Source: Oscillospiraceae bacterium (GTDB lineage: Bacteria > Bacillota > Clostridia > Oscillospirales > Oscillospiraceae). Taken from it: a stretch of DNA of 64,000 nucleotides. The notes under the pieces were generated by a model. That model searched no databases and had not been told where the DNA came from. It saw nothing but the letters and a program-made list of their open reading frames with translations. A program made the translations under genes and the position numbers. How positions within the stretch are numbered: position 1 is the stretch's first letter; every line of letters starts with the position of its first letter. The DNA is taken from contig SVKV01000006.1 of assembly GCA_015068305.1 (NCBI GenBank), positions 19,506 through 83,505 on the forward strand. The letters are read 5' to 3'. This document shows, one piece after another, positions 46,161 to 53,602 of this stretch.

Positions 46161-47153
46161 TTAATACAGAGATCCGGAGTTGACGATGGGCTGGGCGTCC
46201 TTGTTGCCGCACAGAACCACCAGCAGATTGCTGACCATGGCAGCCTTCCGCTCCTCGTCCAGTTCCACGCAGCCGCCTTCGTTTAGCCGCTCCAGAGCCA
46301 TCTCCACCATACCCACGGCGCCTTCCACAATCAGCTTCCGGGCGTCCACAACGGCTGCTGCCTGCTGCCGCTGGAGCATGGCTGCGGCGATCTCGGGGGC
46401 ATAGGCAAGGTAAGTGATCCGGGCATCCACGATCTCAAGGCCGGCGTCCGCTACCCGGGCCTGGATCTCGTTTTTGATGCGGTTTGCCACCACCTCGGAG
46501 GAACCCCGGAGGCTGCCGTCATCGGCAACGCCGTCGCCGGTGGTGTCCACATCGGGGGCGGAGTCGTAGGGATAGAGGCGGACAATGTTGCGCAGGGCGC
46601 TGTCGCACTGCAGGGAGAGGAATGCCTTGTAGTTATCCACATTGAAGGCTGCTTTGGCAGTATCCACAATGCGCCACATGACGGCAATGCCGATCTCCAC
46701 GGGATTGCCCAGACAGTCGTTGATCTTCTGCTTGTTGTTGCTGAGGGTCATGATCTTCAGACTCATCTTCATGCCCATGGCAGCAGCCTGGGCTGCGCCG
46801 GTTTTGACATCGCCGCTCTGGTTCAGCACCGTGTTTGCAGCGGGGTTGACGGCGGTGGCAAAGGGATTGACCCAATAGAAGCCCTCGCCCTTCAGCGTGC
46901 CCAGATAGTTGCCGAAGAGGGTCAGAACCAGTGCTTCCTGGGGCTTGAGCACCTTCAGTCCGCCCATGGCGATCAGGGATCCGAAGAATGCCACCACGCA
47001 CAGGATCAGCAGAATCGTGCCGAACACAGGGGAACTTCCTTCAATCAGAAAGATACTTCCTGCGAATCCTGCGGCAGATGCCAGGGTGGCGGCAATGAGC
47101 AGCAGCATCATGGCCATGCCGTTCTTTCTTGTACTGATGATTTTTTCTTCCAT
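46161..47153 (-). CDS. SPFH/Band 7 (flotillin-like) membrane protein
   Basis: 330 residues. Two N-terminal membrane helices (about 14-34 and 42-64), then an SPFH domain (GLKVLKPQEALVLTLFGNYLGTLKGEGFYWVNP at its start, EIGIAVMWRIVDTAKAAFNVDNY in the middle), and a helical tail with AAAMLQRQQAAAVVDARKLIVEGA. Such proteins oligomerise on membranes and organise microdomains or associate with proteases. AAGGAGGTAAC precedes the ATG. First gene of a four-gene operon with its own promoter. Confidence 0.9.
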   Translation of the reverse strand: MEEKIISTRKNGMAMMLLLIAATLASAAGFAGSIFLIEGSSPVFGTILLILCVVAFFGSLIAMGGLKVLKPQEALVLTLFGNYLGTLKGEGFYWVNPFATAVNPAANTVLNQSGDVKTGAAQAAAMGMKMSLKIMTLSNNKQKINDCLGNPVEIGIAVMWRIVDTAKAAFNVDNYKAFLSLQCDSALRNIVRLYPYDSAPDVDTTGDGVADDGSLRGSSEVVANRIKNEIQARVADAGLEIVDARITYLAYAPEIAAAMLQRQQAAAVVDARKLIVEGAVGMVEMALERLNEGGCVELDEERKAAMVSNLLVVLCGNKDAQPIVNSGSLY

Positions 47154-47190
47154 GGTTGTTACCTCCTTGATTGGTAATATCTTCTATTGA

Positions 47191-47211
47191 AATGATATCG
47201 CAATGATATCA
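47191..47211. promoter_or_regulatory. Repeated AATGATATC motifs over the SPFH operon promoter (candidate operator)
   Basis: AATGATATC occurs at 47191-47199 and again at 47202-47210, an 11-base period (one helical turn). The pair also reads as an inverted repeat TGATATC-N5-GATATCA. They cover the -10 and part of the spacer. The ribbon-helix-helix protein of the same operon is the obvious candidate ligand. Confidence 0.5.
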
Positions 47212-47220
47212 AAAAGTCAA
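47192..47220 (-). promoter_or_regulatory. Promoter of the SPFH operon
   Basis: On the minus strand TTGACT (47215-47220), 17-base spacer, TATCAT (47192-47197). Confidence 0.75.
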
Positions 47221-47250
47221 GAAAAAATCCGCCGGATTTCTCCGGCGGAT
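47221..47250 (-). terminator. Terminator after the Cys-rich unknown gene
   Basis: On the minus strand ATCCGCCGGA, GAAA tetraloop, TCCGGCGGAT (47227-47250), then TTTTTTC. It directly abuts the -35 of the SPFH promoter. Confidence 0.9.
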
Positions 47251-47255
47251 GCAGA

Positions 47256-48071
47256 TCAGTTGTTGGAGCAGCTATTGCAATTGCTGTCACAGCCTGTGGG
47301 GGTGAACTGGTCGGTGGGGAAGGGGATCCGGCTGAACATCTCGCAGGGGTCTTCGGCGCAGCCGCCGGGAGAATCGCAGCATTCCCTTGTGGGAATGGCA
47401 TAATCCAGAACCGGTACGATCAGCTGGGCATCCCGCTCCAGCCGGACGATGGAAAACTGGCCCAGTGTCACAAAAAGACGGCGGTTTTCCGGAGTGAGCA
47501 CCAGTGCCTCATCAAACATGGCAGCGATGAAGGCAGGAATCTGAACCACATTCTGATCGGCACAGGCGCAGACATCCACGGCTCTGGAGCTGAGGATCAT
47601 CGGATCCAGAACCTCCACCACAGCAACCGGAAGGTTGGCGTAAAACCGTGCCATGCCATCCGTTTCACCCAGGCGTGTATCGCTTCTGAAAATGTGGGCG
47701 CTGCTGTCCTCTCCGCACAAAACGGCCCGTTTCGAGAACACAGCAAGACCGGAAATCGGCGTGCTGCGGACACCACCGGTGACCGCATCTGCCAGAATCC
47801 GGTAGTAGAAGGTGATATCGATGCAGTAATGGCGGCCGTCAAAGGCCACAGGCTCTACTTCAATGTCGGTATACAGAAGCTCCGCAGAGCGGACCTTTGC
47901 ACCGGTTGCCGAATTCAGAACCGTCTGTGAGGTGGCAGTTAAGTAAACCCGCAGATCTTCAATACAGTCTTTGTCCCGGCAGGAGTCTGTGATTTTTCGG
48001 GTGTGGATGGACATGGCCTGGCGCAGGTCCGAAGGATCGCAGCGCAGAGTGTCCAGACATTGCTCGGACAT
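47256..48071 (-). CDS. Uncharacterised cysteine-containing protein with Cys-rich tail
   Basis: Not recognised. 271 residues, no signal peptide. Cys occur at both ends: CRDKDCIEDL near the N-terminus, CACAD in the middle, and a tail with ECCDSPGGCAEDPCEMF and GCDSNCNSCSNN. The body is predicted beta-rich (LRVYLTATSQTVL, IDITFYYRIL, VVEVLDPMILSS). The composition recalls spore-coat or metal-binding proteins but no family can be named. AGGAGGT-like site 6 bases before the ATG at 48071; an ATG five codons upstream overlaps that site and is rejected. Confidence 0.7.
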   Translation of the reverse strand: MSEQCLDTLRCDPSDLRQAMSIHTRKITDSCRDKDCIEDLRVYLTATSQTVLNSATGAKVRSAELLYTDIEVEPVAFDGRHYCIDITFYYRILADAVTGGVRSTPISGLAVFSKRAVLCGEDSSAHIFRSDTRLGETDGMARFYANLPVAVVEVLDPMILSSRAVDVCACADQNVVQIPAFIAAMFDEALVLTPENRRLFVTLGQFSIVRLERDAQLIVPVLDYAIPTRECCDSPGGCAEDPCEMFSRIPFPTDQFTPTGCDSNCNSCSNN

Positions 48072-48119
48072 ATGGATACCTCCCATGCATTTTTGGGATA
48101 AGCAAAATGCTTACAGGCC

Positions 48120-48150
48120 ATTTTATGCGGGAAGTTCCCGGAGGTGTCAA
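48120..48150 (-). promoter_or_regulatory. Weak promoter with internal palindrome upstream of the Cys-rich unknown
   Basis: On the minus strand TTGACA (48145-48150) and TAAAAT (48120-48125) with a long 19-base spacer that contains CGGGAA-C-TTCCCG (48128-48140). The long spacer is a feature of promoters that need an activator, but this remains tentative. Confidence 0.35.
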
Positions 48151-48174
48151 AAAAGCAGCCGCAATCGCGGCTGC
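48149..48174 (-). terminator. Terminator after galM
   Basis: On the minus strand GCAGCCGC, loop GATT, GCGGCTGC (48155-48174), followed by TTTTTTG. Confidence 0.88.
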
Positions 48175-48182
48175 CTTCTATC

Positions 48183-49202
48183 TTACCAGCTGAATTTATA
48201 GGTGGTTTCGCTGTGGTAATGCTGGCCGGCCTTGACAAAGGGCTGGGGCCACTCGGGATGGTGGACGGAATCGGGATAGAACTGGGTCTCCAGGGCAACA
48301 CCCTGGCGGTAGCCATAGGGGATGCCGCCCTTACCGGTTTCATTGAGGAAATTGCCGGCATAGAACTGGATACCCGGGCAATCGGTGGAGACTGCCATCT
48401 CCCGACCGGAGTCGGGATCCCGGAGAATGGCACAGGGGGTGCAGAACACTTCCCAGTTGTGGTCATAGCCGCCCTGGAATTCCAGAGGCTCATAGGGGGT
48501 ATTGATATCCCGGCCGATGGCCTTGGGAATGCGGAAATCCATGGGAGTTCCCTCCACGCTTCTGAGCTCGCCGGTGGGGATGTTCTCCGCATCGTCGGGG
48601 TTAAAGAACCGGCCGGGGATGATCAGCTCCTGACCCATGGCAGCATCGGTCTTTTCCTGTCCTGCCAGATTGAAGTAGCTGTGGTTGGTCAGATTCAGCA
48701 CCGTATCCCGGTCGCAGACGCCGTCATAGATGATCTTCAGCTGACCGCCTTTTTCCAGGGCATAAGTCACATAAATATCGGCCTTGCCGGGGAAGCCCTG
48801 GTCGCCCTGGGGGCTCAGCAGATGCAGCGTCACCAGATTCTCCCGCTGCCGCACCAGTTCCCACATTCTCAGGTGGAAGCCGTTGGGGCCGCTGTGGAGA
48901 CTGTTTTCTCCTTCGTTGGGGGTCAGACGGATCCTGACATCGTCGATCATAAAGGAAGCACCCTTGATCCGGTTGGCGTTACGGCCAACAGTTGCACCCA
49001 GATAGCCGCCGTTGCCGGTGCGGTAGCCGTTGGCATCATCAAATCCCAGCACAACGTCGGAAACATTTCCGTCCCTGTCCGGCACCAGAACGGATACCAG
49101 ATGGGCACCGAAGTCCGTGACCGTTGCGGTAATGCCGCCGCCGGTGATGGTGTAAAGATTTGCCTGTGTACCGTCGGGCAGAATGCCAAAGCTTGCTTTC
49201 AT
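48183..49202 (-). CDS. galM: Aldose 1-epimerase (galactose mutarotase)
   Basis: 339 residues of the beta-super-sandwich fold. Catalytic and substrate residues are in LGATVGRNANRI, NSLHSGPNGFH (first His), LTNHSYFNLAG (second His) and ALETQFYPDSVHHPEW (general base Glu). Interconverts alpha and beta anomers of galactose and related hexoses. No signal peptide, so cytosolic. Single-gene unit with promoter and terminator; no other Leloir genes are nearby. Confidence 0.95.
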   Translation of the reverse strand: MKASFGILPDGTQANLYTITGGGITATVTDFGAHLVSVLVPDRDGNVSDVVLGFDDANGYRTGNGGYLGATVGRNANRIKGASFMIDDVRIRLTPNEGENSLHSGPNGFHLRMWELVRQRENLVTLHLLSPQGDQGFPGKADIYVTYALEKGGQLKIIYDGVCDRDTVLNLTNHSYFNLAGQEKTDAAMGQELIIPGRFFNPDDAENIPTGELRSVEGTPMDFRIPKAIGRDINTPYEPLEFQGGYDHNWEVFCTPCAILRDPDSGREMAVSTDCPGIQFYAGNFLNETGKGGIPYGYRQGVALETQFYPDSVHHPEWPQPFVKAGQHYHSETTYKFSW

Positions 49203-49264
49203 GATATGTACTCCTTATATTTATGATGAAAAGGATAATCCCGGTATGGTGGGGCTTTTCTGAC

Positions 49265-49293
49265 ATTATACTACAATTGGCCTTCTATTTCAA
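49265..49293 (-). promoter_or_regulatory. Promoter of galM
   Basis: On the minus strand TTGAAA (49288-49293), 17-base spacer, TATAAT (49265-49270). Confidence 0.72.
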
Positions 49294-49376
49294 ACCCCTT
49301 TTTCCGGCAGGGAGAGAAATCCTAACTTTTTGTTGGTTATGGTAAAAACTTCATTTTGTTCCAAAAGAAGGCGTTG

Positions 49377-49391
49377 TGTGACTTTGTCACA
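49377..49391. promoter_or_regulatory. Inverted repeat TGTGAC-TTT-GTCACA upstream of nrdD
   Basis: A perfect 15-base inverted repeat resembling CRP/FNR-type sites (TGTGA...TCACA) but with a spacing one base shorter than consensus. Its centre lies about 70 bases before the predicted start of nrdD transcription, a place used by class I activators of that family. Function is inferred. Confidence 0.4.
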
Positions 49392-49395
49392 TAAA

Positions 49396-49411
49396 AAACA
49401 ATATTTGGTGG
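49396..49411. promoter_or_regulatory. NrdR box 1 upstream of nrdD
   Basis: AAACAATATTTGGTGG matches the NrdR consensus (acaCwAtATaTwGtgt) at most core positions, with a weaker right half. It starts 33 bases before box 2, close to the three-helical-turn spacing expected. Confidence 0.55.
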
Positions 49412-49419
49412 TTATACTA

Positions 49420-49447
49420 TTGACAATGACACAAGATATAGTATAAT
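49420..49447 (+). promoter_or_regulatory. Promoter of nrdD
   Basis: TTGACA (49420-49425), 16-base spacer, TATAAT (49442-49447). The spacer and -10 are covered by NrdR box 2, so repression by occlusion is expected. Confidence 0.82.
49429..49444. promoter_or_regulatory. NrdR box 2 overlapping the nrdD promoter
   Basis: ACACAAGATATAGTAT agrees with the 16-base NrdR consensus at about 14 positions. NrdR represses ribonucleotide reductase genes when dATP is high. Confidence 0.7.
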
Positions 49448-49496
49448 GTCCCTGCACGCAAGCTGATCTGCCCACGCACAAAGGAGGAAACCCTGT

Positions 49497-51671
49497 ATGA
49501 AAATTATAAAAAGAAACGGCGCAGAAGTCGCCTTTGATATTCAGAAAATCGAGACCGCCATCACCAAGGCCAACAATGCTGCTGAGGAAAAATATCGCAT
49601 GACGCCCCTGCAGATCCAGCGGATCACCGAGCGGGTGCATATTTCCTGTGAGGAGATGGGCCGCAGCCCCACGGTGGAGGAAATTCAGGATCTGGTGGAA
49701 AAATCCATTATGGCCCACGGTGCCTTCGAGGTGGCCAAGGAGTATATCACCTACCGCTATATCCGCTCTCTGGCCCGGCAGGCCAATACCACCGACGACC
49801 GAATCCTAAGCCTCATTGAATGTAACAATGAGGAAGTCAAGCAGGAAAACGCCAACAAGAATCCCACCATCAATGCAGTCCAGCGGGACTACATGGCAGG
49901 CGAGGTCAGCAAGGATATCACCAGCCGCATTCTGCTGCCCCAGGAGATCGTCAGCGCCCATGATGCCGGCATCATCCATTTCCATGACACCGACTATTTT
50001 GCCCAGCATATGCATAACTGCGATCTGGTGAATCTGGAGGATATGCTTCAGAACGGTACCGTCATTTCCGGCACCATGATTGAAAAGCCCCACTCCTTCT
50101 CCACCGCCTGCAACATCGCCACCCAGATCATTGCCCAGGTGGCCTCCAACCAGTACGGCGGACAGTCCATCAGCCTGACCCATCTGGCACCCTTCGTCCA
50201 GGTCAGCCGGGAGAAGATCCGCAAAAGCGTGGAAAAGGAAATGGCCGTGTTCGGTATTTCTGCCGATGAAGAGAAAATTACCGCTGTGGTGGAGGACCGC
50301 TTGAGAGAAGAGATCCGCCGGGGCGTTCAGACCATTCAGTACCAGGTGGTAACGCTGATGACCACCAACGGCCAGGCTCCCTTCATCACCGTGTTCATGT
50401 ATCTGAATGAGGCACGCAGCGAACAGGAAAAGAAGGATCTGGCGCTGATCATCGAAGAGACCCTCCGGCAGCGCTATGAGGGCGTTAAGAATGAAAAGGG
50501 TGTGTGGATCACCCCGGCTTTCCCCAAGCTGATCTATGTTCTGGAGCCCGACAATATCACGGAGGATGCGCCCTACTGGTATCTGACCCGGCTTGCTGCG
50601 GAGTGCACCGCCAAGCGGATGGTTCCTGACTACATTTCCGAAAAGAAGATGCTGGAACTGAAGGTAGACAAGAACGGCGAAGGCCACTGCTACACCTGCA
50701 TGGGCTGCCGGTCCTTCCTGACCCCCTATGTGGACGAGAACGGGAAGCCCAAGTACTATGGCCGCTTCAACCAGGGTGTTGTGACCATCAATCTGGTGGA
50801 CGTGGCACTGTCCTCCGGCCGTGATATGGACAAGTTCTGGAAGATTTTTGATGAGCGGCTGGACCTTTGCTACCGGGCACTGCTGTGCCGTCATGAGCGG
50901 CTGAAGGGAACCCTGTCCGATGCTGCCCCCATTCTGTGGCAGTACGGTGCGTTGGCCCGGCTTGAGAAGGGTGAGCCCATCGACAAGCTTCTCTACGGCG
51001 GCTATTCCACCATTAGCCTGGGCTATGCAGGCCTTTATGAATGCGTCAAGTATATGACTGGCAGATCCCACACCGACGAGGAGGCAAAGCCCTTCGCCCT
51101 GAAGGTTATGCAGCATATGAACGATGCCTGCAAGAGCTGGAAAGCCAAGCACAATATGGACTTCTCCCTTTACGGCACGCCTCTGGAGTCCACCACCTAC
51201 AAATTTGCCAAGTGCCTTCAGAACCGCTTCGGCATCATTCCCGGCATTACGGACAAGAGCTACATCACCAATTCCTACCACGTCCATGTGTCCGAAGAGA
51301 TCGATGCCTTCACCAAGCTGGCCTTCGAGGCGGAATTCCAGCAGCTGTCTCCCGGCGGTGCCATCAGCTATGTGGAAGTTCCCAATATGCAGCAGAACAT
51401 TGATGCGGTTCTGGAACTGATGAAGTATATTTACGACCACATCATGTATGCGGAGCTGAACACCAAGAGCGACTACTGCCAGTGCTGCGGCTATGACGGT
51501 GAGATTCAGATCCGGGAAGAAGACGGCAAGCTGATCTGGAAATGCCCCAACTGCGGCAATACGGATCAGGCCAAGATGAATGTGGCCCGGCGTACCTGCG
51601 GCTACATCGGCACCCAGTACTGGAACCAGGGCAGAACCCAGGAAATCAAGGACCGGGTACTGCATCTGTAA
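49497..51671 (+). CDS. nrdD: Anaerobic (class III) ribonucleoside-triphosphate reductase
   Basis: Oxygen-sensitive glycyl-radical enzyme reducing NTPs to dNTPs, 724 residues. An N-terminal ATP-cone (MKIIKRNGAEVAFDIQKIETAI...) senses dATP/ATP. The barrel follows, with CYTCMGCRSFL near 400 carrying active-site Cys. Near the C-terminus is a four-Cys zinc site (YCQCCGY and CPNCG), then the glycyl radical loop RRTCGYIGTQYWNQGR. Intact and of normal length. The activating radical-SAM protein NrdG usually follows but is absent here; a terminator comes straight after the stop. Confidence 0.97.
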   Translation: MKIIKRNGAEVAFDIQKIETAITKANNAAEEKYRMTPLQIQRITERVHISCEEMGRSPTVEEIQDLVEKSIMAHGAFEVAKEYITYRYIRSLARQANTTDDRILSLIECNNEEVKQENANKNPTINAVQRDYMAGEVSKDITSRILLPQEIVSAHDAGIIHFHDTDYFAQHMHNCDLVNLEDMLQNGTVISGTMIEKPHSFSTACNIATQIIAQVASNQYGGQSISLTHLAPFVQVSREKIRKSVEKEMAVFGISADEEKITAVVEDRLREEIRRGVQTIQYQVVTLMTTNGQAPFITVFMYLNEARSEQEKKDLALIIEETLRQRYEGVKNEKGVWITPAFPKLIYVLEPDNITEDAPYWYLTRLAAECTAKRMVPDYISEKKMLELKVDKNGEGHCYTCMGCRSFLTPYVDENGKPKYYGRFNQGVVTINLVDVALSSGRDMDKFWKIFDERLDLCYRALLCRHERLKGTLSDAAPILWQYGALARLEKGEPIDKLLYGGYSTISLGYAGLYECVKYMTGRSHTDEEAKPFALKVMQHMNDACKSWKAKHNMDFSLYGTPLESTTYKFAKCLQNRFGIIPGITDKSYITNSYHVHVSEEIDAFTKLAFEAEFQQLSPGGAISYVEVPNMQQNIDAVLELMKYIYDHIMYAELNTKSDYCQCCGYDGEIQIREEDGKLIWKCPNCGNTDQAKMNVARRTCGYIGTQYWNQGRTQEIKDRVLHL

Positions 51672-51682
51672 GAAAAACAGAA

Positions 51683-51717
51683 GAGCGGCTTCTTCGGAAG
51701 CCGCTCATTTCTTTTCG
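51683..51717 (+). terminator. Terminator after nrdD
   Basis: GAGCGGCTTC, TTCG tetraloop (51693-51696), GAAGCCGCTC, then ATTTCTTTTC. Confidence 0.88.
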
Positions 51718-52307
51718 GGGTATATTTTTTGGATGAGGCCGATGATTTGACCGGAGAGAATCACCGTCAGCAGGGACCAGACGATCCGCCGGAGGGGGAT
51801 ATAGCTTAGAGATAGCAGCAGCACCGCCAGATCGGAGATCAGATAGATGCGTTCAATGGGCCAGCGGAAAAGATGGCTGAAGCTCATGGCCAGGGCATCA
51901 TCCCCGGCGGTGGCACCGCCGGCCCGGACACAAAGACCGGCTCCGATGCCGATGAACAGGGCGCCTGCCACGGCAGCAATAAAAGGATGGAATGCAATCT
52001 GCGGCCACAGAGGCGGAAACTGCTCCAGAAAGCCGTAGCTTGCGGAATAGGTGCAGATGGAAAGAAGAGAATATGCGATAAAGGATTTACCCAGGGTTTT
52101 CCAGCCCAGCGCATAGCAGGCCAGGTTCAGAACCAGGCTGCTGACTGCAGGGGAGATATGGAACCAATGCCGCAGCAGCAGCGTCAGTCCCAGAGCACCG
52201 CCCTCTGTCACATTGGACAGAGCATGGATATTATAGATGCCGAAGGCCTGGATGATGCTGCCCAGAATCAGAATGAGACAGTTGGAACATTTCAGTTTTG
52301 GAAACAA
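51705..52307 (-). CDS. YitT-like membrane protein, short form
   Basis: 200 residues with five or six predicted membrane helices. Segments typical of the YitT/DUF161 family are GGALGLTLLLRHWFHISPAVSSLVLNL and GIGAGLCVRAGGATAGDDALAM. Usual YitT proteins are about 280 residues with a cytoplasmic DUF2179 domain at the end; that domain is missing here. Transport or signalling role unknown. It lies 2 bases after tmcAL and shares its transcript; its 3' end overlaps the nrdD terminator. Confidence 0.82.
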   Translation of the reverse strand: MFPKLKCSNCLILILGSIIQAFGIYNIHALSNVTEGGALGLTLLLRHWFHISPAVSSLVLNLACYALGWKTLGKSFIAYSLLSICTYSASYGFLEQFPPLWPQIAFHPFIAAVAGALFIGIGAGLCVRAGGATAGDDALAMSFSHLFRWPIERIYLISDLAVLLLSLSYIPLRRIVWSLLTVILSGQIIGLIQKIYPEKK

Positions 52308-52309
52308 AG

Positions 52310-53464
52310 TTAAGACTCCTTATGATAGCATACCCGGCGGCGGGTTTCTGCGCCGGGAACTTCCGGACCGTCTGTGCAGAAAAGACCGTAGAGATCGCCA
52401 ATCCGCTGCTCTCTTGCGCCGTATTCTGTGGCCACCGCCTCGCCGGCATTGCGGAAGGCTCCGGTTTTTCTTGCCTCTTTCAGCACAGTGCGGCCCCGGG
52501 CGGTAAAGCCCAGCACTCTGGTGTAGGGAGCAGGGGCCGACAGATCCTGTGCTGTCAGACCGAGGAATGCACACAGGACCATCCGGTCGATCCGGGTCCG
52601 GGTGTAGCGCTTGGATTTGGTGGCAGCGATGATGGCTTCCAGCGTGGCTTCAGAGCGGCAGGCATGCATGAATTTCCGCCACAGGCCTTCGCTGCCATAG
52701 GGGAGGGACTCGAATTCTGCATCGGTCATGGTGCGGAGCCGGGCAAGGACCGCCCGCTCACCGGCTTCCAGGGTGTGCAGGGGAGCACCGGAAAAGAGAT
52801 CCTGCGCACTTACAGGCACAAGGGACTTAAAATCCCTTTCCGTGAGCATCTGTTTCCGGACCGCCGTGGCGGAAGGATTCTCTTTATCGGGATTTTCTTC
52901 GTGGTAGCTGCCGCCCCGGTGGATGGGCAGGGGCTCCATGGCCGTATTCTGAGCGAGCATGGCTTTGCAGTATTCCACAGCCAGAATGTTGTTGGGTGTT
53001 TCCAGAATGGCGCTGTTCTGACCCATTTTGCCCAGGGCAGCCTGACGGGCGGAAGGGAAGGACCTGCCGGTTTCCAGTTCCGATTTCAGCAGCGGACGGA
53101 ATTCCTCGCTGAGCAGCGCCCGGGCAGTATCCGTCAGGGCGCTTTTGTCCGCGGTTTCGGCGCCGAAGCACAGCCCATCGCAGAAGCCTCCCAAAATCCG
53201 GACACCCCCTGCGGCAAAGCCTTCGGCGGAAGAAAGAGCGTATTCGGTGGGCAGCTCCAGGACCAGGTCAGCGCCGCTTCGCAGCGCAGCCTCTGCCCGG
53301 ATGCTTTTATCCACAATGGCCGGGGCTCCCCGTTGGACAAAATTGCCGCTCATCAGACAGACGATGGCGGTATCGTCACCCCAAAGGCGACGGATTTTAT
53401 CAATTTGTTTCTTGTGACCCAGGTGCAGGGGGTTATATTCGCAGATAATTCCGACGGTTTTCAA
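52310..53464 (-). CDS. tmcAL: tRNA(Met) cytidine acetate ligase (TmcAL/YlbM)
   Basis: 384 residues. The nucleotidyltransferase start is VGIICEYNPLHLGHKKQI, where the HxGH motif reads HLGH. Further blocks are CLMSGNFVQRGAPAIVDK, LRSGADLVLELP and SATAVRKQML, the family pattern. TmcAL activates acetate with ATP and forms N4-acetylcytidine at the wobble base of elongator tRNA-Met, using free acetate. GGAGGGGGAA precedes the start. It is divergent from ackA, itself an acetate enzyme. Confidence 0.93.
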   Translation of the reverse strand: MKTVGIICEYNPLHLGHKKQIDKIRRLWGDDTAIVCLMSGNFVQRGAPAIVDKSIRAEAALRSGADLVLELPTEYALSSAEGFAAGGVRILGGFCDGLCFGAETADKSALTDTARALLSEEFRPLLKSELETGRSFPSARQAALGKMGQNSAILETPNNILAVEYCKAMLAQNTAMEPLPIHRGGSYHEENPDKENPSATAVRKQMLTERDFKSLVPVSAQDLFSGAPLHTLEAGERAVLARLRTMTDAEFESLPYGSEGLWRKFMHACRSEATLEAIIAATKSKRYTRTRIDRMVLCAFLGLTAQDLSAPAPYTRVLGFTARGRTVLKEARKTGAFRNAGEAVATEYGAREQRIGDLYGLFCTDGPEVPGAETRRRVCYHKES

Positions 53465-53503
53465 AATTCCCCCTCCTTTTCACAAAAAAATTCCATTCAG
53501 GTC

Positions 53504-53532
53504 TTGAGAATTTGGGAAAAATGAAATATAAT
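53504..53532 (+). promoter_or_regulatory. Promoter of ackA
   Basis: TTGAGA (53504-53509), 17-base spacer, TATAAT (53527-53532). An inverted repeat ATAGC-TATG-GCTAT (53537-53550) sits at the predicted start of transcription. Confidence 0.75.
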
Positions 53533-53602
53533 ACCAATAGCTATGGCTATCATATCACAACAGCAAATAAAATGAAATAAAATTTTTTAGGAGGAGATTC
53601 CA

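Noticed and set aside
49806..51665. A 619-codon minus-strand frame opposite nrdD
   Set aside because: Fully antisense to a complete, motif-rich nrdD, without a ribosome site or recognisable domain.
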